Part shown: in pieces, positions 5,640 to 5,950 of the stretch | Numbering within the stretch: position 1 is the first letter of the stretch | How the letters are laid out: the number at the start of each line of letters is the position of its first letter | From: Kiritimatiellota bacterium | GTDB lineage: Bacteria; Verrucomicrobiota; Lentisphaeria; Victivallales; JAADHT01 | NCBI GenBank assembly: GCA_013151705.1 | Contig: JAADHT010000201.1 | Location: forward strand, 1 to 5,950 | Length of the DNA: 5,950 bases | Direction of reading: 5' to 3' | Notes under the pieces: model-generated | Database searches by the model: none | The model's input: the letters and a program-made list of their open reading frames with translations, nothing else | What the model was told of the DNA's origin: nothing | Made by a program: the position numbers and the translations under genes

Positions 5640-5950
5640 TTATAACGTATTACTACATTCAAAGGGGTTGAAAAGTTGCACTTCGGACTTGAATGCAGCA
5701 AGTATTTTTTCTATTTTCTTATTGTTATTTATTATCGCTTTCTCTAAAACCTTTTTATAGTCTAATAGATTATCAAGCTCAGTTATTTCTTCATCCATAT
5801 TAATGATTTCACGTCCGGTATCATAGTACTCATCCAAATAATGCTGCGGTTCTATATCCGCTTCCCTAAAAAGAGAGTAAACTTCTTTGCCATGATCAGG
5901 TTTTTCATATAAGAGACATGATTCACAAAAATTAGTATATTTACAGTGTG
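5640..5950 (-). CDS. Unrecognised protein, C-terminal 102 codons (5' end outside window)
   Basis: The frame is open on the minus strand from the window edge to TAA at 5642-5640. The visible part starts with 'HCKYTNFCESC', a His and three Cys (spacing C-x5-C-x2-C) that could bind zinc or an iron-sulfur cluster together with residues further upstream. It continues through a charged stretch 'LFREADIEPQHYLDEYYDTG'. About 50 residues rich in Glu, Lys, Leu, Ile and Asn then follow, from 'MDEEITELDNLLDYKKVLEKAI', which look helical and probably form a coiled coil. The TTG at 5837 is internal to this frame and not a likely start. I do not recognise the family. It lies upstream of an attC-like site in an AT-rich segment, so it is probably the gene of the neighbouring cassette. 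Confidence 0.55.
   Translation of the reverse strand, partial: HCKYTNFCESCLLYEKPDHGKEVYSLFREADIEPQHYLDEYYDTGREIINMDEEITELDNLLDYKKVLEKAIINNNKKIEKILAAFKSEVQLFNPFECSNTL

Noticed and set aside
5570..5646. GTTAT...ATAAC flanking the inverted repeat as a third attC site
   Set aside because: The boxes are the wrong way round (GTT first, AAC last) and pair over only five bases; attC needs AAC first and GTT last.

Overview
The window reads as the chromosome of a Gram-negative, probably anaerobic or fermentative bacterium. It carries the end of a lipopolysaccharide-export permease gene and a complete sodium-pumping oxaloacetate decarboxylase operon. I cannot assign a phylum from sequence alone. The oxaloacetate decarboxylase alpha chain belongs to a divergent branch, which argues against an enterobacterium or Vibrio.

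Layout, left to right. (1) 1-557 is the 3' end of an LptF/LptG-type permease on the + strand, followed by a probable intrinsic terminator at 620-652. (2) 705-4653 is oadG-oadA-oadB on the + strand, in the gene order known from Klebsiella. OadA decarboxylates oxaloacetate onto its own biotin. The carboxybiotin domain then swings to the membrane subunit OadB, where decarboxylation drives Na+ out of the cell. OadG ties the two together. OadB keeps every functional residue I could map from memory of the Klebsiella enzyme, but it has a roughly 190-residue exported N-terminal extension. OadA has replaced two residues that line the biotin pocket in relatives. (3) 4654-5008 holds no convincing gene. 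It starts with a GC-rich, strongly foldable block (about 4759-4840) and then becomes AT-rich. (4) 5009-5950 is clearly more AT-rich than the operon and has the anatomy of an integron gene-cassette array read on the minus strand. A small cupin gene sits between two attC-like sites, with a 24-base leader, a strong ribosome binding site, and an attC box 5 bases after its stop. The 8-base boxes at the two ends of this unit are exact complements, as expected for one excisable cassette. The next cassette upstream (to the right) contributes the C-terminal 102 codons of an unrecognised Cys-containing, coiled-coil-like protein. A perfect 20-bp inverted repeat lies between that gene and its attC.

No integrase gene, tRNA, rRNA or CRISPR array is visible. 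The most notable items are the cassette array beside a core energy-metabolism operon and the unusual architecture of OadB.
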